A DNA stretch of 26,599 nt from Saprolegnia diclina VS20 (taxonomy: Eukaryota; Oomycota; Saprolegniomycetes; Saprolegniales; Saprolegniaceae), in the NCBI RefSeq assembly GCF_000281045.1, contig NW_008246074.1, positions 58,519 through 85,117 on the forward strand. Reading direction: 5' to 3'. The translations under genes were made by a program, and so were the position numbers. The notes beneath the pieces were generated by a model. It searched no databases and was not told the origin of the DNA. It worked only from the letters and a program-made list of their open reading frames with translations. Of the stretch, positions 1 to 10,302 are shown in pieces (within the stretch, counting starts at the first letter, position 1; each line of letters starts with the position of its first letter).

Positions 1-593
1 CGGTGGTGGTCTGACACCATTACATGATACGTTCGTCCAAGTGTTCACTGCACTGCCAATCGGCGGGATTTGTCAAGGTGGAAGCCGGTGCTGGCGATAT
101 ATCAGAGGATAGGGGAAGGGTTCTCGATGGCTTCCTCGGTTGTAAATCGCGTGGCAAGTCCACGCATCTCGTCATGTATAGGCGATGTTTGTGGAAGGTG
201 AGCTGAAAAATGTCGATGTGAGTCTTCTTGAGTTTGCACTGGAGTCGCGGCTCGGCGGCGTCGTCGGGACGAGGATGCTTCGGCACTTATTTAGTTGACA
301 CCGAGCCCGACTCACTTTCGTGTCACAGCCAATTATCACAGCCGACAGCTGGAGAGGATGGCACATCAGATAGTGTTGCGACCACGTGTGCCACAACAGA
401 GCTGTGCACCTTGCATGATAGGTGCATCATTACGCAATCTGGAAAGCCCGGACGTAGATACCTGCATCAGTTCAGGTCCGTACCAAGTACGCTACCTCCA
501 TCCATGATCTCCAGTCGCTTCAGACTGCTCATCATCGCAGCGATGTTTCACCAGATACACAAGGACGTGGTCTTTATTCGCAAGCGTCGGCGA
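1..593. other. Left-end region with no supported gene
   Basis: Several open frames of 60-130 codons cross this stretch on both strands, but none has a recognisable domain, and their composition (rich in Ser, Arg, Cys, His) looks like chance reading. It lies just downstream of the stop of the minus-strand gene ending at 594, so it should include that gene's 3' untranslated region. Nothing else is seen. Confidence 0.5.
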
Positions 594-1389
594 CTAGTGG
601 CGGTCATGCACTAGATGCTCGCAGTTTCGATAGACGTTTGTCCAGCCCTCGCTCGCCGCGCGCACACACGCCTCGTACCGGATGCGCTGCACAGCGGCTG
701 CCAATTCCGCGCGTACGGCCGCCTCGCGATCGCACTCGAGCTGCTTGGTTTGGGCCGCTAACTGCCGCGCCATGTGGTCCCGCTCGGCTTCCGCGGCGCG
801 AAGCCGTGCTCGCAGCGCCCGCTCCGAGTTCAGTTGCATCCGTGCGACAGGAAACGCGTAGCGCGCAACGGCGCCGAAACACGCGGGGATCGTGAGCTCA
901 AGAACGAGAGCACCGGCGGTAGTGCGGCGAAGGTCGGCCGACGCTGCCGCACCGTTGTTGGTCAACGCCCACTACCATAGATGCCTGAGGTTGCCATCGT
1001 TTTGGAAATCGTTCGATACCTGAGCACCGGCGACGACCGCTGTCATGGGTAAGACAACGTCACCCGTGTTGTGCACGGCGAGATCGCGCACCGAGATGTA
1101 CCTACGAACGCATGAGTCGCTGCGGACGAGACGCACGTGTTGTTGACCATTGCTCGTGCGTCGACGTCGACTCGATCCAAAGTGCAAACGTGTCGTCGGC
1201 GGCGGTGACAAGGACGTGGAAACTCTCGGGTTGCGACCGAAAGCGGAGATTACGCTCGTAGAGCAACGTCGTGCCAGCAGAAGGAAGATCCTTTGAACGC
1301 GAGAGCCACTGCCCGAAGAGGATGACAAGAAGCCATGCGCCAAGAAGCGCGGACCCCAATGGATTCGGATGCTTGGCGACGTAGGACAT
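594..1389 (-). CDS. Membrane-anchored protein of a lineage family, paralogue of 11664-12636
   Basis: Function unknown. Three exons are inferred: 1389-1148, 1101-1020 and 971-594, with introns of 46 nt (1147-1102, phase 2) and 48 nt (1019-972, phase 0), giving about 233 residues. The start is the ATG at 1389. Residues 9-30 form a hydrophobic segment (ALLGAWLLVILFG), suggesting a single membrane anchor. A small beta-rich domain follows, with the signature FALWIESTSTHEQW, then a short LP..A stretch, the strand GALVLELTIP, and a C-terminal coiled coil starting at RALRARLRAAEAE. The gene at 11664 has the same order of motifs, the same two intron positions and phases, and a middle exon of exactly 82 nt. 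That agreement supports the exon model although the first donor (GTCAAC) is weak. Unlike its paralogue it ends after the coiled coil, without the beta-rich C-terminal domain. Confidence 0.7.
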
Positions 1390-1513
1390 TGCTGGCAAGT
1401 CGATTTCTGCCAAGTGATGGCCCGTCGTGGGCACCTGGGACCCGGCGCCAACGGCTCCACCACCAACGGTTGGATGCAAACCGGAGACTTGCCAACGCTT
1501 AGGTATGATGCAC

Positions 1514-1888
1514 TCAACTAGGCGTCACGTCCGTGTAGGCTTCGCCGGTGGCAAACTTGTGCTGGACGACCTCGAGGACATGGCGGACGGCCGCGCGAGA
1601 GCCAATAGGGAGCTTGAGTGCCTTGACCAGCGTCGAAACCGTGCCGTTGACACCGTCCCACTTGGTCTCGTCGGGCGCCGCGAGCACGTGGATGTAGTAG
1701 AACGCAATGAGCTGGCGCCGCTCGGGGGCGGCGAGTACCATCTTTGGTGCATCCCGTGGTTTCCCCACGCGCGGCGTCGTGGTTCGCGCCTTTTTCTTGG
1801 TCGAAATTTGGCGCTTGAGGGCGTCGGCGAGGCGCTTGGATGCTCGGGTCTTCTTCTCTGCGTCGGTCGTTGGGTCCTTCTTGCTCAT
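1514..1888 (-). CDS. Short basic protein with helix-turn-helix-like C-terminus
   Basis: An open frame of 124 codons from the ATG at 1888. Residues 1-50 are strongly basic (KKTRASKRLADALKRQ, STKKKAR), suggesting nucleic-acid binding or a nuclear signal. The C-terminal half (YYIHVLAAPDETKWDG, then VSTLVKALKLPIGSRAAV) reads as two or three helices that could form a helix-turn-helix. A longer frame reaches 1957, but only through a non-ATG start. From memory, similar small domains occur at the N-terminus of some transposon-derived reading frames in oomycetes. No catalytic domain follows here, so it is either a stand-alone DNA-binding protein or the surviving N-terminal part of a DNA transposon gene. 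It points the same way as its neighbour, with 124 bp between its stop and that start. Confidence 0.45.
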   Translation of the reverse strand: MSKKDPTTDAEKKTRASKRLADALKRQISTKKKARTTTPRVGKPRDAPKMVLAAPERRQLIAFYYIHVLAAPDETKWDGVNGTVSTLVKALKLPIGSRAAVRHVLEVVQHKFATGEAYTDVTPS

Positions 1889-2329
1889 GGAGGGCGCTTG
1901 GTGTTGTGGGAGGCCGCGCAGAGACAAGGCACCAACGACCGGATCAGTTTTAAACACACCAGAAAATACGCACCGGCGTTGTTGTCTCTATGCACGGCTC
2001 GTGCGGCCAGTGGTGAAGCTCTGGACCGAATGGAAGGGCAGAATGTTGCGCCGACAGCAACGGCGTGTGCAGACAACAAGCAGCTGCAGTCGTACAGCGT
2101 GGTCGTCTTTGTGCTTGTGACGGGTTTGGGGCGAGCGCGGAACGTCCGTTGGGTACGCGGCAGAGGTGCTAGCATGGACAAAACCAGTCCACAACGGTGC
2201 CTTCTCTCGATAGACGGGGTTCATACCGAGCAAGCAACGGCCACGAGAACTACGCCGCGTCCCAACGTTTGGTGACGTTCGACCAAAGTGGTTTTCTCAA
2301 CTTCCATTCAAACGCTTGCAAAACTGGGT
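1889..2329. other. Intergenic region, no gene seen
   Basis: This 441 bp stretch lies between the stop of the LRR kinase and the start of the small basic protein, both on the minus strand. It should hold the kinase gene's 3' untranslated region... in reverse order, the promoter of the small gene and the region after the kinase stop. Open frames on both strands have no recognisable motif. Confidence 0.4.
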
Positions 2330-4549
2330 TCATACGCTACAAAGCAGTGCCGTGAGGGTCGCGACGACGGCGTGGGCCGCGGGCCGGGCCTTGGGGTTTG
2401 GGTGCAAGCACAAGTCGGCGAGAGCAACGAGGCCGGGTGGACACGACGCGCCAAATTTGGGCTTGAGCTGGCCGTTGACGACGCGCTGTAAGATTGCGAG
2501 GTTGGTGAGGTCGTTGCCCGACGCTGTGCGCTCGTTTGCAAACGGAATCTGGTGCGAGTCGAGCTCCGAAAGGACAATGCCAAAGGCGTAAATGTCGGCC
2601 GCCTTGGTGTACGCGTCGCCCGTGAGCACCTCGGGCGCCATCCAGCGCGACGTGCCAAAGCCGTGGCTTGTCACGTCCACCGTGTCCTCGACCGTCGGGT
2701 GTAGCTGCAGCGCGACGCCAAAGTCGCACACCTTGGCACCATTCTCGCTCGGGTCCACGAGCACGTTCTTGGCCTTGATGTCGCGATGAACCATATCAAG
2801 GCTGTGGAGGTACTCGAGGGCCTCGGCAATGTGCAGCGCGTAGCGCACTTTGGTCGACGGCCACTTCATGTTCGGGTCCAAGTCGAGAAGCGCGCGGAGG
2901 TCGCCGCCGGCCACGTACTCGGTCAGTAGCATCATGTCGCGCTTCGACTTTGGCCACGCCGCGCCAATGCAGCGCACGATTCGTGGGTGGTCCAAGCTAG
3001 TAATAGCAATATTGAGACGCTGGTCCATGTAAACCGAAGCGAAATGATGTAGAATCTACCTCGCGAGCAGTGTAATCTCGCGCAGAAAGGCCGCAATGTC
3101 GCTCTGACTGCGCTTCTCGGGCAATAAGATCTTGATGGCGACGACCGACGCGTGGTAATGGCCGAGCCAAACCTCGCCGTAGCCGCCTTGGGCCAATCGC
3201 TTCTCCATCGAAATAGCGTCGCACTCGAGGCGCGGAACGTTGTGTTCAAAGCGCGTCGTGAGCGGCGACATTGCGAGCGACTCCATGCTGGCGTAGATGA
3301 CCTGCTCGACCGAGAGAAGGCGCTCGCGCTCGCCCGACGAGTGGCTCGACGTGTACTGCACGCCGCGCGAGTAGGTGCGCCGACGCTTGTACACAAAGCA
3401 AACAAAAACGCCGACAATGGCTTCAATAATCCCCGAGACGAGGAGGAACCAGCTGAGCGTCGAGTAGCTCCAAAAGCCAGAGGCTGTTGGTGCCGACGTG
3501 GGCAGCGGCGGCCCGACCGTCGATGTGACGCAGACGATATTGCCTTTGAGTGAGTGCGCTTGGTCGTCGCCGCAGTCGGCCGCACCACCGGGCGGCGCGT
3601 CCACATCAAAATAGTCGAGCGCCGAGAGAAATTCAAACTCGTTGTACGTGATGCGGACGGGCACCGGGATCGAATTGCTTGCGAGGTAGAGCTCGGCGAG
3701 GTCGAGCATGCCATAGATGCAGTTGGGTATCGCCGACAGCGCATTACCCGTCAAGTCGCTACAGTCCAATGTTTGAGTGCTATAACAATTCGAGGAAATA
3801 CATACAGACGGCTGAGGTTGGGCGCCGAGAGGTTGAACGTCGTCAAGTTGTTGTTCTTGGCATTCCTAACAGATCGTAAGAGAAGGATGTGGCATGGACG
3901 CGCACGTACACGGCAACGAGGTTGGTGTATGTGATGGTCGATGGCTTCTTGGCGATCGAGACAATTTGGTTGTTGGAAATGTCGCTACACGCGAATGAGA
4001 TGAAGACAAAGGACTACCGATTCCTACAGTTGCCGTAGCGCGGTCATGGCGCCAATGTCATGTGGCAAGGTTGTCAGATCGCAGTTGGCAATCATGCTGG
4101 CAAGATAGACAATATGTCCACATCATTTCTTTGGCGAGAAATATCGCGTACACGTCTGTGAGCTGCGGTGGCAGCGAGTACCGTGGTAGCACCGAGAGCT
4201 CGACGTTGGCAATGGTCCTAACAGCACATTCAAGTCGCCCGAAGCATGCAAATCAGCTCGAGAACGCACAGCTTGGTGATGTTGGGGTTGGTGTAGAGCA
4301 GTTGATCATGTGTCACGCTCATCCAGTTGTCGGGCTGCGCCGTACCGCGCTCGCCGACGCTGGAGCCCCAGGACCAGATTCTACGAGAACGAGTTTGCCC
4401 TTGCTGCCACGCGTGCATGCTACGTACACTTCGTGGTCGCCGATGTAGTGCTCCGGCGCAACGGCCTCGGACTCGCCTCGCAATCCGTACGCCGCGTGCA
4501 AACCGACAGCCAGAGCGCTCGCCGCCCAGCGCGACCTTCGTCGCCCCAT
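2330..4549 (-). CDS. LRR transmembrane receptor kinase (TKL type), seven exons
   Basis: Predicted surface receptor of about 638 residues. Exons: 4549-4270, 4217-4152, 4096-4028, 3984-3910, 3865-3806, 3758-3060, 2996-2330; introns 43-63 nt, all phase 2. The N-terminus (MGRRRSRWAASALAVGLHAA) looks like a signal peptide. Exons 2-5 each hold roughly one leucine-rich repeat of 20-25 residues (for example NLSRLDLTGNAL across a junction). A membrane segment (WFLLVSGIIEAIVGVFVCFV) is followed by a basic stop-transfer run. The cytoplasmic kinase has a glycine loop (LAQGGYGEVWLG), the lysine in VVAIKILL, HRDIKAKN, CDFG and WMAPE, so all key catalytic residues are present. Known family: LRR-TKL receptor kinases, expanded in oomycetes. 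Oddity: the signal-peptide frame and the frame of DNWMSVTHDQLL in exon 1 differ, a net one-base discrepancy around 4330-4400. This is a sequence error, a true lesion, or sign that the start is further downstream. Confidence 0.85.
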
Positions 4550-5326
4550 CGCTCCGGTCTCGCAAAAAATCGAATATCGAACTCAGATGTGGGTGCAAGC
4601 GTGTCAGAATCCATCGCGTTCGGCAGAATATCACATTGCGAGGTATATCGAGTCCGCACCTTCAACTTTGTAGGTGACGAAGCAGAAGCAAGGTATGCAT
4701 TCCTACAGGATATTGAGTCTTGCATCTTCTCGTTTAGGTACGGTTTGGGGTTGAAACGGATCCCTGGCGCACTTTATCGCACACCGCCACTTCAACGCGT
4801 CATAAAATGCGACGGACCCGTTGAGCATACAAATATCAAGGTATTTTTTCGCGCGGGACCTACCATGTGGGTTGAAGGACCAGACGTGGCATGGACTGTC
4901 GCATGCGATCTACATTGGATGCGAGCGAACAAAGCGCCACTGGCATCCGACTACGGAGCGATGGTGCATGGGGATTGTTGAAGGAGAGGATGTCATTGCC
5001 ACCTCCATTTTCGAACCAGCGCCTTGTCGAGCGACGAGGACCAAGCAAAAGGCACCCAACGTGGGCGATGGCCGAGGTTGCAGTATCCGCTGGTGAATAG
5101 TACATGATGTCGGTAGGGTACGGTAGCGCTGCATTGACCATGCAGTGGCAAGCCGATGCGTGTCCAAGGGTGCAGATTGCATAGACATAGATGTACTAGT
5201 AGTGACGATCGAAGAAGCGGTTCCTAAACGTTAAGGGATGGTGCATGGATGCATGGGACTCGCATCATAGAGGCTTACCCTGAATTAAATTACGCGAAAT
5301 AATGTGTAGTTGGAACTGCTTGGCGG
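4550..5326. other. Intergenic region, no gene seen
   Basis: A stretch of 0.78 kb between the LRR kinase start and the end of the HORMA gene. It should contain the kinase promoter and the HORMA 3' flank. Open frames up to 223 codons overlap it on both strands but carry no domain and clash in composition with the clear genes nearby. No repeat or RNA gene is recognised. Confidence 0.5.
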
Positions 5327-7376
5327 CTAAAGAAACGACACGGGTGTCATCGAGATTGCCTGGATTGTCATGCGGCGCTTCTTGGGGGCGTGGTTCGTCT
5401 GCAAGATCGGCTTGCCAGAAGAACTCGTGTGCGGCCCCTTGCTGGCTTGCACCGGCGAGCGATCGCGCTTTTTCGGGCGATTTTTGGCTTCGTTCACTAA
5501 ACCCACGCACGAGTGACAATCGCATCGGAGTACAAGAGAAAAAGACAACAGTACGTGATTGAATGGCGGCCTGAATCACGTGCCGTGTCGATTCTATGCA
5601 GGACATGCTACTTGAGGTGCGAAATGATGCAAAGGGAGTCGTACCGTCGTAGAGCACGGGGTATCCATTGAACGACGGCGGCTTCGACATGTCGACAAGA
5701 TGCTCGTGATGCATACGCATGATGATGGCCTTGGAAAAGAGGAGCGTCCACGAGAAGAACTTGGCAAGAGCAAGCACGGATACGTAGCGGCGAAGCTTTC
5801 CGTGGGCAAACTGAATGGCCTGGTAGTACGACAGGTCTTGGTAAACCCCGACGCGATACGAGTCCACAGCGTCGGGATTCGGGATAAGAACCTTCTCTGC
5901 GCAGAGCTACCGCACGCATAAGAACTTGGTGTAGTATCAATAGGTTGCCAACCTCGTCCACGCGTTTTTTCATGAGCGATGGAGCAAGGTCGAATCTCGT
6001 CAAGATTCTAGAGCCAAATAATGTATCGGTGAACGAGATCATTGTCGCGACAGACAACGTACTCTGACATCTCGATGGTCTCAAACTGGACGCAGTACTT
6101 CATAATGTCTTCCTTCGCCAGCGCTTGGCTCGGCTGGGTCGCTCGTTGCGTCGGCACGTCAATCGGTGATGGTGGCTGTGTGGCTGCAACGGGGCTCACG
6201 CTGGACGGAGGGCTCCCGCCGCCGAACGAATGCCCTCCTTCAGTGGCAGGCGACATTGGCGCTTGAGCTTGAGATAAGCTTTCCTGAGGCAGCTCTTGCG
6301 CCGCGACCTGAAATGCGTCTTCGGACGCTTCCAGACGCATCGAAACGAAGTGGAACGGCGTCATGATCCGTCCCTGCCACATCATGAGGCTCACATCGTT
6401 CGAGAAAAAGGTGGTACCAGATCGACCTTCAGAGAGGGCTTCACGAACTCTTCGCTCAAGTCCGACGTTGCTTGCTTGAAGTACTTCGGCTGCCAATCGC
6501 GTGGGCACGTCTCTACGTTGAAGTTATGAGTGGTAGAATCATACTAGTATGAGCTGAGTCAGTGGCAGCGCACCGTTGTACGTAAGCTTCATCGTCAGCA
6601 AGCGGTTCCCAGGAAGCGCGTCGAGAGAGTTCGTGATGCTCACAAGCGACCGAATCATCTGGATCGCTTGGTCCTTGATCTTCTCGGGGTCTGAGCTCAC
6701 AACTTCATGACCCAGAAAGCTGGTCGTGAGCGTCGTTGCATCCGGCGTATTTCGGATCTTGAACGAATAGCTGCAATACGGTACACACGACTTTGTAAAA
6801 ATCCAGTGTGAAGGCCATAGCACGTACCTCTCGAGGAGCTTGTCGGGCTTGGCATCCTTCCCGACCGCGTAAATGCAGAAGACGAGTTGTTCCAGATACT
6901 CCTTCTCGAGAGCTTCGAACGCGCCTTCTTCCATCCACAGCGTCAAGGCCAATGCGTCTCGCATCGCTGTATCGACGCCATCTTTCTCGGGCGCAAGGCA
7001 GTGGATGTGCATGTCGGCGTAGACGCGCTTCCGGAAGACGTCCTCGGGGAAGAGGCCTAGGATGAAGTAGCGCATGATGGGCACCATTCGACGTCGCGGG
7101 AAGAGGACTTCGCAGGTAGCAGATCTCTGAGACCGAGACGCGGATCATGTTCTTGACGACGTTCGTCGACTGGACGCGGGAAATCTTGGTCGGTGCGGGG
7201 GGAGACATCGGGACGACGTCAGACGCCATCAGCGGGGTGACCTTAGGGCGGGGGCTCGCTGTCATCGGAGGCGCCATCTTCGTCGTCATGGGCTCCTCGA
7301 TGGCTCGGTCGTATGCTTCCGCGGGCTGCGCGACCTTTTTCTTCACGGTTCTCTTCAAGGCGCGGGGCTTGGTCAT
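5327..7376 (-). CDS. HORMA-domain meiotic chromosome-axis protein (Hop1/HORMAD/ASY1-like)
   Basis: Predicted meiotic axis protein; Hop1-family proteins coat meiotic chromosomes and promote inter-homologue recombination. Well-supported exons: 7376-7109, 7056-6828, 6770-6574, 6512-6418, 6373-about 6059. Spliced, they give a continuous HORMA domain: VVKNMIRVSVSEICYLRS, LFPEDVF, EEGAFEALEKEYLEQL, LLESYSFKI, ITNSLDALPGNRLLTMKL, TYNETCPRDWQPKYF and GRIMTPFHFVSMRL. A proline- and serine-rich linker follows (about 6290-6130). The C-terminal exons (about 6007-5327) are less certain. They include short introns near 5800-5745 (54 nt) and 5670-5620, and end in a basic tail (NRPKKRDRSP, HAPKKRRMT) that looks like nuclear localisation signals. 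The PHD-like zinc finger of yeast Hop1 is not evident. An in-frame ATG at 7480 would add 35 residues; 7376 was chosen because a basic tail like that of related proteins begins there. The start faces the TBC1D19-like gene 247 bp away. Confidence 0.85.
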
Positions 7377-7623
7377 CGCTGGTCCTTTTCCTCTGGTCGT
7401 CTCTCGAGCTTGGCAAATTGGCAAATGACGGTTCTCGCGCGCGAATGCATCGAACGCGATCTTCCGGTTATCATCTTGCATCCGGAACACTGGTTCTTCT
7501 CGGCCAATCGCAATGCGTCGTGTTGAATCAAACACATCATACATACAAATCGTTGTGTAAACGTATAAAACACAATACTGCAGCCTATGTTTTATACACA
7601 AGATCGGGCGAGACCGCTCGGCA
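7377..7623. promoter_or_regulatory. Shared divergent promoter region of the HORMA and TBC1D19-like genes
   Basis: The 247 bp between two divergent start codons must hold both promoters if the ATG at 7376 is used, or about 143 bp if the HORMA protein starts at 7480. The part nearest the plus-strand gene (7550-7605) is AT-richer than the surroundings, with TATAAAAC at about 7564. No certain oomycete initiator was found on either strand. Confidence 0.4.
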
Positions 7624-9466
7624 ATGGCAGCGCCCGGTCCTGCGAGCGACTACCATGAGCAGTCAATGGAAGGCAAGATCGCGTACATCTACGAGCGCAT
7701 GAAAGACTCACCGTTCCTTGGGCAATGTCGGAACACGATGAAGCACGAGCTCAAGAAGCAGCTGAGCGCAATGGACGCGACCGATGGCCCAATCGAGGTC
7801 AACCTGAGCTACCTCATGCAGCGACTTGGCCTTACGCAGGCCATCAAGAACGCGGTTATGGATATGCACACGCAGGCCATGAGCCAGCGCCAGGACGCGA
7901 GCCCGCACGACAAGCGGCTCTTGATCCGAGACGACGACCGCAAGGAGCCGCTAGACACGATCGAAGCCGCCCGTCAGCAGTGGGACACGAGCATGACGAG
8001 CGCGTTCGTCAAGTACTGCGCCGAGGCCGGGCTCCCGTACCTCAATGAGACCAAGGATGCGTTGCCCATCATCGGAACGCGATTTCTCTGCACGAGGTTG
8101 CATGGACCATCCCAACCATCCTCTTATGGTTGTGGCGTAGTGACGACTTTCTGCAAGCACTCCAGCGCATCAAGGCTGTGAACCGCGCAGCCCACATTGA
8201 CGCCGACTACTGGTGCACGATCCAGCCACTGCTGTACACCAAGACGTCGGTCGAGATGCAGCAGCGCTACGTCGTACGTCGATGCAGCACCGATGCCGCA
8301 TCATCATGATCGTCGTAGGAGCTGGGGCCGACACATGCGCAGTTTGGCCTCGACGAAGACGTGCCGAACATCATTGGCGACTACGTGTACATTGCCAATA
8401 AGAACAAGATTGGCGACCGAGTCCTTGGGAACGGAACAGTGCCCAACGCTCGGCAGTACGCCAAGACTGGATGCCCCATCAACATCCGTCCACACGTAAG
8501 GAGAACGACGACTGACGCTACGCTCATGAGCATGGGTAGGTGTGGCGGCAGGCGCTCAATGTCGTCGTCAACGCCGAGAAGCAAGCGCATTTCACGCAGC
8601 TCCGAGCTCTCACAACGTCGAGCGTGTATGCGACCGACGGCATGTACCTGCTCGACGTTCAGCAGACGACCGACAGCTCCGACTATTTTCCATTTGAAGA
8701 TCACTTGCGCAGCGTCATGCTGGCCTTCTCGCGCGACGCGTCGATTCGGACACAGGCCGCGGCCAGCATCGAGTCACCATTGTCGACGACCATGAGCCAC
8801 GGCGCGTCGACGGCCGTGCCGCCCTCGGGGGTGCTGCCGCGCAGTGGGCTCGTTATGTACGCGGCGCCGCTCTGCTACCTCTACGACGACCCGGCGCACG
8901 TATACTTTATCTTTTGCGAAATGTACTGTCGGTACTGGTGCCAGCTCCACGTCATTTCGTCCAAACCCAATGCAATTCTGACGCTCTGCAAGACGTTCGA
9001 GTCGCTGCTTGTGCGGTATGCGCTGCCTCTGGAGCGTTGCGTACTGATGCACTTCGTAGCACGATCCCGCACGTCGTGCACCATTTGCTACAGGTACATA
9101 TACCTTGCTGCCACCGGGTTGGAACGCCGTGGGTAGCATGGGATCACGCCGCTCGCGATTGCGTTTCCATGGATCCAAAGCGGCTTCTCGGGCATCCTGG
9201 AGATTGATCAGGTCGCCCTTCTTCAAATGCGTTGGTGGTTGCGATGTCTAAATGGTGGGTAGGTCCTCTTGCTCTGGGACCGCGTGTTGGGCTATGATAG
9301 CTTGGAAATCCTCCCGATCTTTGCTGCTGCCATGTTCACGTTTCGCGCCAACGATTTACTGCTCGTCTTGCGCGCCGACGACGTCCGCGACTTGTTCTCT
9401 GAGGCGCTCGAGATCCAAGTGCTTCCGATCTTGCAGCATTTTCTCTTTCCCCTGGACTCGGAATAA
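7624..9466 (+). CDS. TBC1D19: TBC1D19-like Rab GTPase-activating protein, seven exons
   Basis: Predicted Rab-GAP acting on vesicle traffic. Exons: 7624-8096, 8141-8270, 8319-8495, 8540-9015, 9060-9093, 9137-9211, 9263-9466. The phases agree throughout and give 522 residues, close to the roughly 526 of animal TBC1D19. The C-terminal part is distinctive: AFPWIQSGFSGILEIDQ joined to VLLLWDRVLGYDSLEIL and IFAAAMFTFRANDLL, which is the end of the TBC fold as seen in TBC1D19. The central part (VYFIFCEMYCRYWCQLHVIS) matches the region before it. The N-terminal half is helical and less conserved. All introns are 43-51 nt. The 44 nt intron at 9016-9059 is easily missed, because reading on past it leaves the TBC match. 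The start is the first ATG of the frame. The GAP arginine and glutamine fingers were not pinned down by eye. Confidence 0.85.
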
Positions 9467-9653
9467 CACACTATTCATTTTGATGCTACGACAATAATTG
9501 ATGTGAGCTCGAGCTGCCGACACTGTGTCGCTCCTGAGTACTCGCTTAGGTTCCGACAGCGCGGTGTGGACCACAGATGTCGCTCGTGATTTGCTTCAGA
9601 TACAAGGACATACTATACAACTACAAGGCTGTCGACATTGGGTCCATATAAAA

Positions 9654-10302
9654 TTAGGCTATGACGAGGCTTTTGGGTACGCCTTTGTAAACAGCGATGC
9701 TGTCGTTGACGCGGAAGCCCCAGTGGTAGTAGTGCGTTCGCATGAGAAGCTCGAGGAGGTGCTGGATCCGACCGGACGTGTGGTGGAGGTCGGTCTCGAA
9801 CGTGTACATGTCACCCATCCGGCGCGGCGCCTCGGTGCGCAGCCAGCAAAAGAGGTTGGTGTCAACGTCGGTCTCGAGCACAATCTTGCGCTGCACCGCT
9901 GCGTCGTGCTGCGTCACAAGTGCCTGCGCAAACGCGACAAACGTATCGAACGTCCACCATACGTGGTAGCTCATCGACGAAGCGTCGGTCGTCGATAGCT
10001 GCAGCTGGAACGCACGGTCGCGGCGCGAGAAGGCGTGGACGCGCAGCGAACGAAGGCAGTGCACGCCACGATGCCGCAATACGAGCGCGAAGAGCGCAGC
10101 GTCACAGACACTCGAACGAGTCGGGCGGCACGGGGCCAAAGACATCGCCGAGGGCATTGGTGTCAAGAGGAGCGAAGAGCAGGCGCTTGAAGAAGGCGAC
10201 TTCGTCGGCCAGTGTTTGTCGCGGCAAGTCGATGTACTCGGCCTTGGCGAGGAGCAAGTCGGCGCCCGCGGTCGAGCTGCTACGGGCGATGTCGTCCAAC
10301 AT
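9654..10302 (-). CDS. Hypothetical protein with an apparent frame break
   Basis: Not recognised. An ATG at 10302 opens a 66-codon frame (MLDDIARSSSTAGADLLLAK at its start) that stops at 10102. The adjacent +1 frame then continues to the stop at 9654 with protein-like sequence, including RDRAFQLQLSTTDASSMSYH, the aromatic-rich VWWTFDTFVAFAQ and MGDMYTFETDLHH. No GT...AG intron of usual size joins the two frames near 10105. A much larger one (about 130 nt, ending at the AG before LQLSTTDASS) would work, but would discard a good-looking stretch. So this is a sequencing slip, a true frameshift in a decaying gene, or an unusual intron. Together the parts would encode about 215 residues. No signal peptide or membrane segment is seen. 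It converges on the TBC1D19-like gene, with stops 187 bp apart. Confidence 0.55.

Noticed and set aside
228-614. 128-codon plus-strand frame at the left end
   Set aside because: No motif, composition not protein-like, and it runs into the 3' end of the opposite-strand gene.
972-974. In-frame stop codon suggesting a broken gene at 594-1389
   Set aside because: It is the end (TAG) of a 48 nt phase-0 intron whose position matches the paralogue, so the gene is not broken there.
1427-2275. 282-codon plus-strand frame
   Set aside because: It overlaps two better minus-strand genes, has no domain, and changes composition at the gene borders.
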